Shown in pieces: positions 1 to 10,419 of a stretch of DNA of 64,000 bases. The notes beneath the pieces were generated by a model that saw only the letters and a program-made list of their open reading frames with translations, searched no databases and was not told the origin of the DNA. Location: positions 186,001 through 250,000 of the forward strand of contig NZ_JALIEC010000002.1 in the NCBI RefSeq assembly GCF_022867865.1, in the 5' to 3' direction. The DNA is from Phaeobacter sp. J2-8. Its GTDB lineage: Bacteria; Pseudomonadota; Alphaproteobacteria; Rhodobacterales; Rhodobacteraceae. A program made the position numbers and the translations under genes. Numbering within the stretch: the first letter of the stretch is position 1; every line of letters begins with the position of its first letter.

Positions 1-151
1 AGCTATAGCTCTGTGCCACGGCGGTTGTCGGCACCATCGCTGCCTGAACCGCGATAGCGGCTGCACCCGCGAAGAGAACAGATTTTACTGATTGAAGACC
101 GGTCTCAATTGCTGTGCGTTTGGTCGCACGCGCGCCTTGTCGAATATGCAT
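1..151 (-). CDS. bamA: BamA, outer membrane protein assembly factor (5' end only)
   Basis: The first 50 codons of a gene that runs off the left edge. Reading leftward from an ATG at 151-149, the product has a basic N-terminus, a hydrophobic alanine-rich stretch and a signal-peptidase I site (TTAVAQSYS), so it is an exported protein. It lies directly downstream of rseP on the same strand, which is where bamA (the beta-barrel insertase of the outer membrane) sits in alphaproteobacteria. No POTRA or barrel sequence is visible, so the identity comes from position plus the signal peptide. The Shine-Dalgarno sequence before this ATG is weak. Confidence 0.6.
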   Translation of the reverse strand, partial: MHIRQGARATKRTAIETGLQSVKSVLFAGAAAIAVQAAMVPTTAVAQSYS

Positions 152-594
152 GTGCCAATCCGTTTAACATCCCACATTGGCTGAGTATCGGTATCGGCGG
201 GTGTTGTCAAAACCAAGCGGCGGGGCGCAGACAGGAATCTTTGCGCCAAATACACAAAATATGGATGTTTTCAGACGACAGAGGCCAAATGGCAGGCCAA
301 CATCAAGGCAAAGCCCAATGTGGCGATGAAAAAATCCGGTCAGCATTGATATGCGCAATAAGGCGCAATCCGCGATATCCATGGGTCAAAGTCTGCATTT
401 TTCTCGCTCTTTCTCGGGCGTTGCAGGCCAGAGGTTAGGCGACAAATCGGGCAGCAATGGGGCAAACAGCAAATTCTGCCCCTTTGCGCCGTTGATGATT
501 TCACTTTTGCAACCAAGGATCGGCAAACCCCCGCCCATCCGGGCATTGCCCGGGATAGCGGTCAAGGGGATCACCCGTGATCACAAGGGATCAA
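152..594. other. Intergenic region between rseP and bamA
   Basis: About 440 bases with no convincing gene. Short open frames on both strands have no start signal and no recognisable product. It probably holds a promoter for bamA, which would then not depend only on transcription from upstream. I saw no clear terminator hairpin. Confidence 0.5.
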
Positions 595-1943
595 TCAGGG
601 GCAGAGGATCAAATCATTGCTGAGCGAGAAGACCATGACCGACAGCACCACCGCCAATCCCACCGCCATCAGAACGCTTAGCACGCGGTCATGTGGCGGG
701 CGGCCAACCACGGCCTCATAGGCGTAAAACACCAGATGCCCACCGTCGAGAACCGGGATCGGGAACAGGTTCAAAAGCCCGACAGCCGCGGACAAGACCG
801 CCACAAACCAGATGAAACTGGAAGTGCCCTGCGCCGCCATTTGGCCAGAGGTCTCGGCGATGCCAACCGGACCTGACAGGTTGCAGGTGGAAATCTGACC
901 GGTGATGATATGCCACATGCCGGAAAGCGAGCTTTGGATGATCGCCCCGGTCTGCATCACGCCGCCGGTAATCGCCTCGCCGACGCTGGGGGCGGTTTTG
1001 GCGGGATCAAAGAACAAGCCGCCGACAATGCCAACGCGCCAATGGGTGACGAATCCACCGTCCGGGCCCGGCTCATCCACCCGGCGCGGGGCCAGGGCAA
1101 ATTCCAGAATCTCGCCATCGCGCCAGACATCCAGCAAAAGCGCCCTGCCCTCGGATGCCTCGACCTCGGTTTTGATCTGATCAAAGGTTGCGATGTCTTT
1201 GCCATCAACCCCGACAATCACATCCCCCTGTTGCAGCCCAATGTCATAAGCCGCCGAGCGCGGCACCAAGCGGGTGACATTCGGCGGATAGGGATAGGGG
1301 CCGCTCACGATGATTTCATCGCCATTGCGACGAATACGATAATCGAGGTCATTCTGCGGCGGCAGCGCAGCCACAAATGCGGCAAAGCGGCGGAATCATC
1401 AAAATTCGGCACGTCCTGACCGGCAATCGACAACAGGACATCGCCTTGCTGCAATTCCTGCACGCTGGGCGACGGGCGCAGCTCGCCAACGGTCAGCGGT
1501 TCCGACGTCACCCCACGCGTCAGGAACAACGCCGTGAAAATCACCATGGCCAGCACGAAATTGAAGGCCGGGCCTGCGGCAACCGTCAATGTCCGCGCCC
1601 AAAGCGGCGCGCCCGCCATGGTCGACCGGCGTTCTGCGGCGCTCATCGCGTTCAGGCTGTCCTGATCGGATTGCGCGCTTGCGGCATCGGCATCGCCGCG
1701 AAATTTCACATATCCGCCCAGGGGCAGCGCCGCGACCTGCCATTTTGTGCCGTGGCGATCCACCCGGGAAAACAAAACCGGCCCAAACCCAAGCGAGAAG
1801 ACATCCGCCTTGATCCCGCTCCAGCGTCCAACGATGTAATGGCCATATTCATGGATCGCGACGATGATCGACAGGGCCACGACAAAAGCCAGTAACGTGA
1901 ACAATGTGTTGCCAAACTGCGGAATCAGGGTTGCGATATCCAA
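595..1943 (-). CDS. rseP: RseP-type site-2 intramembrane metalloprotease (split by one frameshift)
   Basis: Membrane-embedded zinc protease of family M50, which cleaves anti-sigma factors in regulated intramembrane proteolysis. The N-terminal frame carries the zinc motif HEYGH in the first membrane segment. PDZ-like sequence follows (GDVLLSIAGQDV, then GDVIVGVDGKDI). The C-terminal frame has the LDGGH third zinc-ligand motif and further membrane segments. The two frames meet near 1383-1387: after NFDDSAA the reading must shift by one base (one base missing) to continue as FAAFVAALPPQND. The rejoined product is about 449 residues, the normal family length. It sits between dxr (13 bases upstream) and bamA. 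As rseP is usually essential, the break is probably a sequence error. Confidence 0.88.
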
Positions 1944-1956
1944 ACTGCCCTACCTT

Positions 1957-3135
1957 TTATGTCTTTATTTTGCGGTCACGGATGACCTTATCGGCCTCTT
2001 GCCGTGCCAAATGGTCCACTTGGCGCACGTTATCAAGGGTCATTGCGGCGTCAATGAGACCGGATTGGCCTGACAATTCGGTGAGAACGGCCTCGACGAC
2101 CTCTGCCATTTCACAAAACCCGATGTCGCCAGCGATGAAGCGGTCGAGACTGCGTTCCTTGGCTGCGTTGAACACCGCGCCGCTCAATCCGCCCTGCTGC
2201 ATCACCTCACGCGCCAACCGCAGCGCGGGCCAGCGGACCTCGTCCGGCGGGCGGAAGGTCAGGGTGGCAATCTGGGCCAGATCCAGCCGCGCCACCGGCA
2301 ATTCACGGCGTTCCGGATGATGCAGCGCAAAGCCGATGGCATGGCGCATATCCGGCGGGCCGACATGCGCCATCAAGGCCCCGTCGCGAAATCCAACCAG
2401 CGCATGCATCATGCTTTCAGGGTGCACCAGCACCTCTATCTGGGCGGGGTCAAGATCAAAAAACTCATGTGTTTCAATGACCTCCAGCGCCTTGTTAAAC
2501 ATTGATGCGCTGTCGATGGTGATGCGCTGGCCCATGTCCCAATTGGGATGGGTAGCGGCCTGTGCGGGCGTGGCATGGGCCAGCGCCTCGATCGGCCAAT
2601 CACGGAACGCACCGCCGGATGCGGTGATGATCACCCGTTCGACCGCCGCCATGTCTTCGCCGATCAGGGCCTGAAACACCGCCGAATGTTCGCTGTCGAC
2701 CGGAAGGATTCGCGCGCCATGGGTCGCGGCGGTTTCGGTCATCAACCGCCCCGCGCAGACCATGCTTTCCTTGTTGGCCAGCGCCAACGTTGCGCCCTGT
2801 TCCAGCGCCGCCAACCCCGGTGCCAGGCCAGCCGCGCCAACAATCGCCGACATCACCCAATCGGCGGGACGGGCTGCGGCCTCGGTCAATGCGGTTGCGC
2901 CCGCGGTGGCCACGACATCCGATCCGACCAATGCGGCGCGCAGATCCTCCAACAGGTCGTCATGCGCGGTCACGGCGACCTTGGCGTTCAGCTTTCGGGC
3001 ATCCGCCGCCAATTGCGCAATATTGCGCCCACCGGTCAGCGCCACGACCTCATATCCGGCGCGGTCGCGGGAAATCAGATCAATGGTGTTCTGGCCGATA
3101 GAGCCGGTTGCGCCGAAAATAGAAACCCGTTTCAT
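1957..3135 (-). CDS. dxr: 1-deoxy-D-xylulose 5-phosphate reductoisomerase
   Basis: Second enzyme of the MEP isoprenoid pathway. It converts 1-deoxy-D-xylulose 5-phosphate to 2-C-methyl-D-erythritol 4-phosphate using NADPH and a divalent metal, in the cytosol. The N-terminus has the Rossmann motif GATGSIGQ (residues 8-15). The middle has NKES and PVDSEHSA, which are family signatures for metal and substrate binding. Its 392 residues match the family. The start codon overlaps the end of cdsA by 4 bases (ATGA type), so the two are translationally coupled. Part of the uppS-cdsA-dxr-rseP operon, which joins isoprenoid carrier and phospholipid synthesis to envelope assembly. Confidence 0.96.
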   Translation of the reverse strand: MKRVSIFGATGSIGQNTIDLISRDRAGYEVVALTGGRNIAQLAADARKLNAKVAVTAHDDLLEDLRAALVGSDVVATAGATALTEAAARPADWVMSAIVGAAGLAPGLAALEQGATLALANKESMVCAGRLMTETAATHGARILPVDSEHSAVFQALIGEDMAAVERVIITASGGAFRDWPIEALAHATPAQAATHPNWDMGQRITIDSASMFNKALEVIETHEFFDLDPAQIEVLVHPESMMHALVGFRDGALMAHVGPPDMRHAIGFALHHPERRELPVARLDLAQIATLTFRPPDEVRWPALRLAREVMQQGGLSGAVFNAAKERSLDRFIAGDIGFCEMAEVVEAVLTELSGQSGLIDAAMTLDNVRQVDHLARQEADKVIRDRKIKT

Positions 3136-3926
3136 GGCATGCCAACAGGCGGAAAATCTGCGATCTGGACGATCAGACAGACAAACAATGCCGCGCCCAA
3201 CATGCCGTCAAACCGATCCAGCACACCGCCATGTCCGGGGATCAATCCAGAGGAATCCTTGACGCCGACCCGACGTTTGACCGCGCTTTCGGCGATGTCC
3301 CCCAATTGCGAAGCCAGTGACACGGCCATCGAAATCGCGATCACACTTGGCCCCGACGCCCCCGAAAGCCAGTAAATCATACCAACCGTCCCTGCCCCGA
3401 TCCAACCCGCCGCCGTACCGGACCAGGTCTTTTTCGGGCTGACCTTGGGCCAGAACTTTGGTCCGCCCAACAGGCGGCCGGCAAAATACCCCGCCACATC
3501 GGTCACCACCACCACCAGAACCAGCCACAAAAGCCAGGACAGGCCAAAATCGCCGCGCAAGGCCAACATGGCATATGCGGCCAATGGAATGGCCAGACTG
3601 AACAGCAGGAAAATGCCGCGATGCGCCGCAATCAGGAACAGACCGATCAGGCTGGGCAGGATCATCAGGCCAAAGCTGGCCGCCGTCTGGGTCATATCCG
3701 CCAAGAGCAGACACACCCCCGACAGCGCCCCCAACGCCAGCGCAACCCGCTGTGCGCCGCCAATCATTCGGATCAATTCCCAGACCATCGCGCCGCAGAC
3801 CACAATCATCAGGCCGCGAAACCACCAACCGCCCAGCACAATTGCCAGAACACCGACAAGCACCATGACAATGGCTGATCCGATACGGACGATCAGGTCA
3901 TCCCAATTCCCGCCTTTTCGCGCCAT
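3132..3926 (-). CDS. cdsA: Phosphatidate cytidylyltransferase
   Basis: Makes CDP-diacylglycerol from phosphatidic acid and CTP, the branch point of phospholipid synthesis, in the inner membrane. The 264-residue product is mostly hydrophobic segments. Near the C-terminus it carries the family signature (SQLGDIAESAVKR, then KDSSGLIPGHGG and LDRFD), which holds the metal-binding aspartates. It follows uppS with a 3-base gap and overlaps dxr by 4 bases, as expected in this conserved operon. Confidence 0.95.
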   Translation of the reverse strand: MARKGGNWDDLIVRIGSAIVMVLVGVLAIVLGGWWFRGLMIVVCGAMVWELIRMIGGAQRVALALGALSGVCLLLADMTQTAASFGLMILPSLIGLFLIAAHRGIFLLFSLAIPLAAYAMLALRGDFGLSWLLWLVLVVVVTDVAGYFAGRLLGGPKFWPKVSPKKTWSGTAAGWIGAGTVGMIYWLSGASGPSVIAISMAVSLASQLGDIAESAVKRRVGVKDSSGLIPGHGGVLDRFDGMLGAALFVCLIVQIADFPPVGMP

Positions 3927-3929
3927 ATC

Positions 3930-4664
3930 TCAGACCTTGACCGCGCCAAAACGGCGGTCACGTTTACCATAAGCACCCACCAGCCGGCCAAATTCCTCGG
4001 CGGAAAAATCCGGCCAAAGCGTGTCGATGAATTCATATTCGGCATAGGCCGATTGCCACAGCAGGAAATTCGACACTCGCGCCTCGCCGCTGGTGCGGAT
4101 CACCAGATCGGGATCGGGCAAAACATAAGTATCCAAATACCTTGGCAGGGTTTCTTCGTCAATTTTATCCGGGTCGAGACGGCAGGCCTGTACGTCCTGG
4201 GCCAGACGTTTGGTGGCGCGGGCCACCTCGTCGCGACCACCATAATTCAATGCAATGGTCAGATTGGTGCCGGTGCAATCGCCGGTCATTTCCTCGGCCT
4301 CATCCATCAAGGCACGCAGCTTGGCATCCAGCCGCACCCGATCACCGATAAACCGGACCTGCACGTTTTCGCGCCGAAACGCCTGCATTTCCTTGTGGAT
4401 ATAGCGGCGAAACAGGCTCATCAGGCCGGCAACTTCGGATTGCGTGCGTTTCCAGTTTTCGGTGGAGAAGGCAAAGATCGTGACGTATTTCACGCCGAAT
4501 TCGGGACAGGCTTCGACAATCTCGCGCACGCGGCGTGCGCCGGCCTGATGGCCGAACAGTCGCGGGCGGTGGCGCATCTGCGCCCATCGGCCATTGCCAT
4601 CCATGATGATCGCCACGTGGCGCGGACCTTTGTGTTCGTCCGTGTCGTCTGCGTCGCGCGCCAT
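3930..4664 (-). CDS. uppS: Undecaprenyl diphosphate synthase (cis-prenyltransferase)
   Basis: Adds isopentenyl units to farnesyl diphosphate to make the C55 lipid carrier for peptidoglycan and other envelope polymers. The phosphate-binding motif IIMDGNGRWA lies near residue 20 with the catalytic aspartate. The C-terminal region carries DLVIRTSGEARVSNFLLWQ and ALYAEYEF-type signatures (here SAYAEYEFIDTLWPDF). The length, 244 residues, is normal. It lies 96 bases downstream of frr and just before cdsA. Confidence 0.96.
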   Translation of the reverse strand: MARDADDTDEHKGPRHVAIIMDGNGRWAQMRHRPRLFGHQAGARRVREIVEACPEFGVKYVTIFAFSTENWKRTQSEVAGLMSLFRRYIHKEMQAFRRENVQVRFIGDRVRLDAKLRALMDEAEEMTGDCTGTNLTIALNYGGRDEVARATKRLAQDVQACRLDPDKIDEETLPRYLDTYVLPDPDLVIRTSGEARVSNFLLWQSAYAEYEFIDTLWPDFSAEEFGRLVGAYGKRDRRFGAVKV

Positions 4665-4760
4665 GGGCTGGCTCCTGATTGGCGAAAAGGAAGTCTACTG
4701 AAACTGAAACTGGGTGTGATTTTGGGCACCGCCGAAACTGGTCGGTGCCCAATCATCACC

Positions 4761-5324
4761 TTAGACCTGCATGATTTCGGCTTGCTTGGTTTCCAGCGCC
4801 TCATCCACCTTTTTGACGAAAGCATCTGTCAGATCCTGCACAGAGGCTTCCCAGAACTTTTGGTCGTCTTCCGACATGCCGTCGGCCTTGGCCTTCTTGA
4901 TCTGATCCATGCCGTCGCGGCGAATGTTGCGCACCGACACCCGGGCGCTTTCGGCGTATTGGGCGGCAACCTTGGTCAGTTCGCGGCGGCGTTCCTCGTT
5001 CAGTTCGGGGATCGGCAGCATGATGATCGTACCATTCAGCTGCGGGTTGATGCCCAGACCGCTTTCGCGGATCGCCTTTTCAACCTTGCCAACCAGGCCC
5101 TTGTCCCAGACGTTGATTGTAACCATGCGCGGCTCTGGCACGTTGACGGTGCCGACCTGGTTGATCGGGGTTGCGCTGCCATAGGCATCGACCATCACCG
5201 GTTCCAGCATCGAGGCCGAGGCCCGGCCGGTACGAAGGCTTGCGAATTCCGTCCGCAGGCTGGCCATTGCGCCATCCATGCGGCGTTCTAGATCGTCGGT
5301 ATCAAGAATGAAATCGTCGGACAT
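4761..5324 (-). CDS. frr: Ribosome recycling factor
   Basis: Splits post-termination ribosomes together with EF-G. I chose the ATG at 5324, giving a 187-residue product beginning [11 protein letters not shown]. That is the usual RRF length and it is preceded by GGAAAGAG. A longer open frame reaching 5387 has no support. The RRF core is clear: [21 protein letters not shown], then [21 protein letters not shown], and a C-terminal helix with [11 protein letters not shown]. It follows pyrH after about 200 bases, the conserved pyrH-frr pair. Confidence 0.96.
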   Translation of the reverse strand: MSDDFILDTDDLERRMDGAMASLRTEFASLRTGRASASMLEPVMVDAYGSATPINQVGTVNVPEPRMVTINVWDKGLVGKVEKAIRESGLGINPQLNGTIIMLPIPELNEERRRELTKVAAQYAESARVSVRNIRRDGMDQIKKAKADGMSEDDQKFWEASVQDLTDAFVKKVDEALETKQAEIMQV

Positions 5325-5528
5325 GTCTTGTTCTCTTTCCTGTCTGGCGGCCCCGTCGGGCGGCCCCGTGTCAGTGCCCAGTCTCACTGTCCCGTGGCGC
5401 GTTTACCCGGGATATACACCGGCTTATCCGTTTTGCACAGATTGTTACGGCTTTCAAACGTGCATTGGTATGGCACAACGCGGCCCCAGCCGCCTTTTGA
5501 CGGGTCCCGGGCCGCATGATGGGCGGTG

Positions 5529-6283
5529 TTAATCGCCAACCTTGGTATAGGTGCCCCGGCCCGCCAAAATCCCGCGGAACCCGCCCGGTTCATCCAGCGA
5601 AAACACGATGATCGGCAGGGAATTGTCCCGCGCCAGCGCAATCGCCGAGGCATCCATCACCCCAAGGTGTTTTTGCAGCACCTCGTCATAGCTCACGGTG
5701 TCATAGCGTTTGGCATCCGCATGTTTGACCGGATCCTTGTCATAGACCCCATCGACCTTGGTGCCCTTGAAAATGGCCTCGCAGGACATTTCATTGGCGC
5801 GCAACGTGGCGGCGGTGTCGGTGGTGAAATAGGGGTTGCCGGTGCGGCGGCAAAGATGCAAACCCGCTTCTTCTCCAAATGGCGCACCGCGCGACGGCGG
5901 ATATAGGGTTCACAGACCTGATCCATCGGAATGGCGGAAATCACCCGCGTGAACACGCCCAGCTCCTCTAGTGCCGCCTGCATCCCCAGGGCGTTCATCA
6001 CCGTCGCCAACATCCCCATATAATCGGCCGTTGTCCGTTCCATCCCCTGCGCCGACCCTTGCAAGCCGCGAAAGATATTGCCGCCACCGATAACCATGCA
6101 GATCTCGACCCCGAGATCATGCACCGATTTCACTTCTTCGGCGATCCGCTGTACCGTGGGCGGATGCAGGCCATAGCCCTGATCGCCCATCAGCGCCTCG
6201 CCGGAAATTTTCAGAAGCACGCGTTTATACGTGGTTTCATTGTCGGCCGTGGCGGCGGTCGCATCAGGGGGGCTGACGGTCAT
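5529..6283 (-). CDS. pyrH: UMP kinase (split by one frameshift)
   Basis: Phosphorylates UMP to UDP, the first step towards UTP and CTP. The amino acid kinase fold begins with [12 protein letters not shown] and continues with [10 protein letters not shown] and [16 protein letters not shown]. After CIFAA the reading frame breaks near 5843-5848. Restoring one base (a G in GCCGCC-GCACC) gives [18 protein letters not shown], then [18 protein letters not shown] and a C-terminus ending in TKVGD. The rejoined length is about 251 residues. pyrH has no known substitute in this group and is essential, so this break is the strongest evidence that single-base errors affect this sequence. Confidence 0.93.
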
Positions 6284-6323
6284 GGTGTACTCCGGTCTGG
6301 GGGAAAGCTAGATTGCGCGCAAA

Positions 6324-7286
6324 ATGTCGCAAAACAGCGGGCAATTCAATGCAGCAATCGACGGAAACCAGGTGATCGTGGCACAGAAATCAAAAACATT
6401 GCCCGGCGTGCTGTCCGGTCTGGCGCCGATGCGGCCTGTCCTGATCGTCGGGCCAACCGCCAGCGGCAAATCGGCGCTTGCGCTGGCCATCGCCGAAACG
6501 CTGGGCGGTGTGATCATAAATGCCGATGCGATTCAGGTGTTTGAAAATTGGCGTGTACTGACCGCAAGACCGGATGACAACGATCTGGCACGGGCGCGAC
6601 ATGCGCTTTATGGCCATGTGGCAGCGGATGCGCCCTATTCCGTGGGGCATTGGCTGCGCGATGTGGCCCCATTGCTGCACGGCGCGGACAGGCCGATCAT
6701 CATCGGCGGCACTGGGCTCTATTTTTCGGCCCTGACCAAAGGTTTAGCCGACATTCCTCTCACCCCGCCCGAGGTGCGCCGCGATGCCGACCATATTCGC
6801 ATTGCCCAAGGCCACGGCGCACTGCTGGCGGATCTTGACCCCGAAACCGCCGCGCGCATCGACCAACGCAATCCCATGCGGGTACAGCGCGCCTGGGAGG
6901 TGCAAAAAACCACCGGGCGCGGGCTTGCCCATTGGCAGGACAACACGCCGCCGCCGCTTTTGCCGCTGGCCGATACGATGGCGCTGCGTGTGGATGTCGA
7001 GCGTGACTGGCTGAATGCGCGGATCGCACGGCGGTTTGATTTGATGTTGGACCAAGGCGCCCTGGACGAGGCGCAGGCCAATCTGGCGCATTGGGACCCG
7101 ACACAGCTTAGCGCCAAGGCCATCGGCGCGCCGGAACTTATCGCGCATCTGAACGGCGAAATGTCGCTGGCGGATGCGCGGGAAAAAGCCACCATTGCCA
7201 CCTGTCAATTTGCCAAACGCCAACGCACCTGGTTACGGTCGCGCATGGCGGATTGGCATGGGGTTGATGCGGCAACATTGGGCTAG
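6324..7286 (+). CDS. miaA: tRNA dimethylallyltransferase
   Basis: Transfers a dimethylallyl group to A37 of tRNAs that read codons starting with U. The P-loop GPTASGKS is near the N-terminus, followed by [18 protein letters not shown] and the IIGGTGLYF motif. The C-terminal part has [15 protein letters not shown] and a terminal [10 protein letters not shown], all typical of MiaA. The longest frame starts at 6324, but GTG at 6408 or ATG at 6429 would put the P-loop at the usual distance from the N-terminus. The start is therefore uncertain. Divergent from pyrH with 40 bases between the outermost starts. Confidence 0.93.
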   Translation: MSQNSGQFNAAIDGNQVIVAQKSKTLPGVLSGLAPMRPVLIVGPTASGKSALALAIAETLGGVIINADAIQVFENWRVLTARPDDNDLARARHALYGHVAADAPYSVGHWLRDVAPLLHGADRPIIIGGTGLYFSALTKGLADIPLTPPEVRRDADHIRIAQGHGALLADLDPETAARIDQRNPMRVQRAWEVQKTTGRGLAHWQDNTPPPLLPLADTMALRVDVERDWLNARIARRFDLMLDQGALDEAQANLAHWDPTQLSAKAIGAPELIAHLNGEMSLADAREKATIATCQFAKRQRTWLRSRMADWHGVDAATLG

Positions 7287-7374
7287 GCCATCCGGCCAGC
7301 CAAGTGGGGCAGATCCTGCGCAACTGACGGGTCAATGGGTGACCGACCTCACTGATTTTCGCCGCTAAATCGGT

Positions 7375-8396
7375 ATGATTGCCACGACAAGCTTGCGTGA
7401 CGTGCTGCACTGCGGCAGGCTGGTGAAAATGCCACACACCCGCCGAGCAGAAGGACCAGCGCCTGCCGTGACCGTGCAACAGCCCAAGCATATCGCCGAA
7501 GCCGAGGCCAATAAGGGTGACGCGGTCCTGCCGTTGCGGGTGTCGACCCTGGCGCAGTTGACGCAACAGGGGGCCTGGCAAATCGCCCTGCCCCATGCAC
7601 GCGACGAACATATGTTCATCTGGATCACCCGGGGCCAGGGTCGGGCCACCATTCGCGGTTTGCGACGCGGCATTGGGGCAAACAATGTGATCTACCTGCC
7701 GCCCGGTGCCCAGTTTTCGCTGGAAATCGGCAACCAATGTTTTGGCCAGGCCTTGATCCTGCGCGATGGCGATCACCGGTTGTTGCCAAACACGGTACAG
7801 CATCTGCGGATGCGTGATGTCGCTGCGCAGGGGGAATTATCGGCCATTGTGGAAATGATCCAACGCGAATTGCAACATCCGCAACCGCTTCAGGCCGAGG
7901 CGCTGTTGGCGAAATTCAATCTGGCTGCGGTGTGGTTGCGGCGGCAAATGCTGGTGATGCTGGATGACACCGACCGGGTGTCGCCTGCGCTGACCACACG
8001 CGAAACCGCCGGCCAGCGTCTGAGCCGCCGGTTCGCCGATCAGGTGGAAGAGCAATATCGCGCCGGCCATTCCATGGCGGATTTTGCCGAGATGCTGGAT
8101 GTGAGCCCAACCCATCTGACGCGGGTGTTGCGCGAAAACGCCGGAATGACGGCGGCGGATCTCTTGACCGCGCGGGTGTTGCATGCGGCGCGGACCCTTT
8201 TGGCGCAGCCTGACCCACCGGTCCAGAACGTGGCGAAACATCTGGGTTTTGGCTCCGCCGCCTATTTCACCCGCTTCATTCAAATTACACCGGCAAGACC
8301 CCCTCTTCGCTGCGCCGCGCGATGAACCCCACCGCAAAGCCGCCACAACATCCCGGCACCGCGCCGGTGTTTCGTCATCAGGGTTCGGGACGCTAG
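7375..8396 (+). CDS. AraC-family transcriptional regulator (frameshift near the C-terminus)
   Basis: DNA-binding regulator with an N-terminal cupin-like sensing region (residues about 60-140, with RDEHMFIWITRGQGRATIRG and VIYLPPGAQFS). Two helix-turn-helix units follow: SMADFAEMLDVSPTHLTRVLREN and VQNVAKHLGFGSAAYFTRF. After that point the frame ends early at 8325. Adding one base in the A-run at 8282-8284 gives the canonical end YTGKTPSSLRRAMN and a stop at 8396, ten bases before thpR. The ATG at 7429 is an alternative start. The signal it senses is unknown. Spacing suggests thpR may be co-transcribed. Confidence 0.85.
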
Positions 8397-8405
8397 GGGT
8401 CAGAG

Positions 8406-8978
8406 ATGCGGCTTTTTGTGGCGCTGCCCATTGCTGACGCGGTTTGCGACCATCTGGGTGGGCTTCAGGACCAATTGCGGGCTGGGCATCACGTGGCACT
8501 GCACCAGATGCATATCACGCTGGGATTCTTTGCGGATGTTGCGCCGGGGATGCTGGCCGATCTGGACGCGGCATTGGACGACATCCGTGCATGGCCGTTT
8601 GACGTGACATTCGCCGGGCTGGATCTGTTTGGCAGCACCAAACCCCGGCTGTTGGTGGCGGCGGTGCACCTCAGCCCGGAATTGGCCCAGATACACCGCG
8701 CGGTTCACGCGGCGGCGCGTCTGGCCGGTCTGCCTCCGCAACGCCAGACCTTCAAACCACATGTGACATTGGTCCGCTTTGGGGCGCGCCCGCCCGCCCA
8801 TGTCGCTGACGAGATCCAACCGCTCATAGCCACGCAGGCCGCGCGCCACATTCCGGGCTTCACAGTGGGGGAAATGACATTGTTGCACTCCACCCTCGGG
8901 GGTGCGGCACCGGTCTATGACATGTTGGGCCGGTATCCGTTCCAGACCGTGCCGACGGATATTTGGCACGAAGATTAG
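8406..8978 (+). CDS. thpR: RNA 2',3'-cyclic phosphodiesterase (2H family)
   Basis: Small enzyme of the 2H phosphoesterase family, historically called 2'-5' RNA ligase; it opens 2',3'-cyclic phosphates on RNA ends. Both catalytic HxT motifs are present: HITL in HQMHITLGFFAD and HVTL in FKPHVTLVRFG. The N-terminus MRLFVALPI is typical, as is the 190-residue length. It begins ten bases after the corrected end of the AraC gene and is convergent with the transglycosylase gene, four bases away. Confidence 0.92.
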   Translation: MRLFVALPIADAVCDHLGGLQDQLRAGHHVALHQMHITLGFFADVAPGMLADLDAALDDIRAWPFDVTFAGLDLFGSTKPRLLVAAVHLSPELAQIHRAVHAAARLAGLPPQRQTFKPHVTLVRFGARPPAHVADEIQPLIATQAARHIPGFTVGEMTLLHSTLGGAAPVYDMLGRYPFQTVPTDIWHED

Positions 8979-8982
8979 GGGC

Positions 8983-9571
8983 TTAGCTGCCCCAGATGAT
9001 CTTCACATAGTTCTTGGTCTCTTTGTACGGCGGCACGCCCCCGTATTTCGACACCGCCCCCGGACCGGCGTTATAGGCGGCAAGCGCCAGCCGCCAGGAA
9101 CCAAATTTTTTGTATTGTTGTTTGAGGTAACGCGCACCGCCCTCAAGATTTCTGTTTCGGATCCTTGTGATCCACCCCCAGCGCGCGTGCCGTCGCGGGC
9201 ATCAGCTGAGCCAGACCAAAGGCGCCTTTGTGGCTCTCGGCGGTGGGGTTCCAGCCGCTTTCCTGCTGCACCAATCGCAGGAACAAATCCTCTGGCACAC
9301 CATGGCGGCGCGCTGCGGTCCGCGCCATGGTGGAATAGACGCCCTTGTACTTGCCGGCATATTTCGGGGTTTGCGTGTCCCATTTTGTCGGCGTCACCAC
9401 CTTGGGCGGTTGCAGACGAATCGAATTGTTGTATTGCTGCGATGCGCGCCGATCCAGCAGACCGGTCTTCGACCGAAACAGCGATGGATTGCCCTTGGAA
9501 GAAATCGTTTCGGCGAACGCCCCGGCAGGCATCAGCGCTGCACAAAAAATCAAACAAAAGAACCTGTGCAT
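8983..9571 (-). CDS. Periplasmic lytic transglycosylase, SLT family (split by one frameshift)
   Basis: Cleaves the glycan strands of peptidoglycan in the periplasm. The start at 9571 gives a clean signal peptide ([20 protein letters not shown]). The SLT domain follows with the catalytic glutamate in QQESGWNP, then [18 protein letters not shown], and [15 protein letters not shown] near the C-terminus. The frame is broken at an A-run near 9149-9151. Removing one A gives [23 protein letters not shown], and the product then ends [10 protein letters not shown] at 8983. About 195 residues after correction. It is a short stand-alone SLT enzyme of the type common in Rhodobacteraceae, not a large Slt70. 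Confidence 0.87.
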
Positions 9572-9765
9572 ACATTCCGTCCTGGTCGTATTGAAAATCG
9601 TTCCATCCTGGAAAACGTTGCGGGCAATATAGGCATTTTTTCGGATTCGACCAGACCAATGGGTCATAGGCAGTTTTTAACCCGGCCAAGCTGGGCTAAT
9701 GTGCACGCCACATCGCCGCCGGATTCGCATTCGCGGCGCAATCAATACGCGTATTTGGGGGCATC

Positions 9766-10266
9766 ATGGCCGGGTCAGTCAACAAAGTCATTCTTATCGG
9801 AAATCTCGGGCGCGACCCCGAGGTGCGCAATTTTCAGAATGGCGGCAAGGTGTGCAACCTGACGGTTGCCACGTCCGAAAACTGGAAAGATCGCAACACC
9901 GGTGAACGCCGTGAACGCACCGAATGGCATCGGGTGGCGATTTTTTCCGAAGGTCTGGTACGGGTTGCCGAGCAATATTTGCGCAAAGGTTCAAAGGTTT
10001 ACATCGAAGGCCAATTGCAAACCCGCAAGTGGCAGGATCAATCCGGTCAGGATCGGTATTCCACTGAGGTTGTGCTTCAGGGGTTTGGCAGCACGCTGAC
10101 CATGCTGGACGGTCGCGAAGGCCCCGGCGGCAACCAAGGCCCAAGCGATCCCGGCGGCTATGATCGCAACTATGACTCTGGTCCCCGCGACACAGGGTAT
10201 GACAGCGGCCCCAAGACCAGCGGAAACATGCCGAGCCGCGACATCGACGACGAGATTCCGTTCTGA
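9766..10266 (+). CDS. ssb: Single-stranded DNA-binding protein
   Basis: Binds and protects single-stranded DNA in replication, repair and recombination. The OB-fold occupies roughly the first 110 residues ([46 protein letters not shown]). A glycine- and proline-rich flexible tail follows, ending in the acidic tip DIDDEIPF that recruits partner proteins. The 166-residue length is normal. It stands alone with a terminator hairpin just downstream. Confidence 0.97.
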   Translation: MAGSVNKVILIGNLGRDPEVRNFQNGGKVCNLTVATSENWKDRNTGERRERTEWHRVAIFSEGLVRVAEQYLRKGSKVYIEGQLQTRKWQDQSGQDRYSTEVVLQGFGSTLTMLDGREGPGGNQGPSDPGGYDRNYDSGPRDTGYDSGPKTSGNMPSRDIDDEIPF

Positions 10267-10306
10267 TCGGAAAACTACCGTCGATTTGATATAAGTTTGA
10301 AACGAG

Positions 10307-10346
10307 ATGCGGGCCGATTTGATAATCGACCCGCATTTACTGTTTT
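10307..10346 (+). terminator. Rho-independent terminator of ssb
   Basis: Inverted repeat with 12-base arms (ATGCGGGCCGAT at 10307-10318, ATCGACCCGCAT at 10325-10336; one G-U type mismatch) around a 6-base loop, followed by TTACTGTTTTT. It begins 40 bases after the ssb stop codon. Confidence 0.8.
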
Positions 10347-10419
10347 TGCAGGAAAGCGATGGCAATATGCCGGTTCGCGGCCTGCCCCCGCTGTCCCCGG
10401 TTTGCTGGCCTGACCGGTG

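Noticed and set aside
109-438. Plus-strand frame of 109 codons at the left end
   Set aside because: It runs opposite the start of bamA, has no ribosome site and no recognisable domain.
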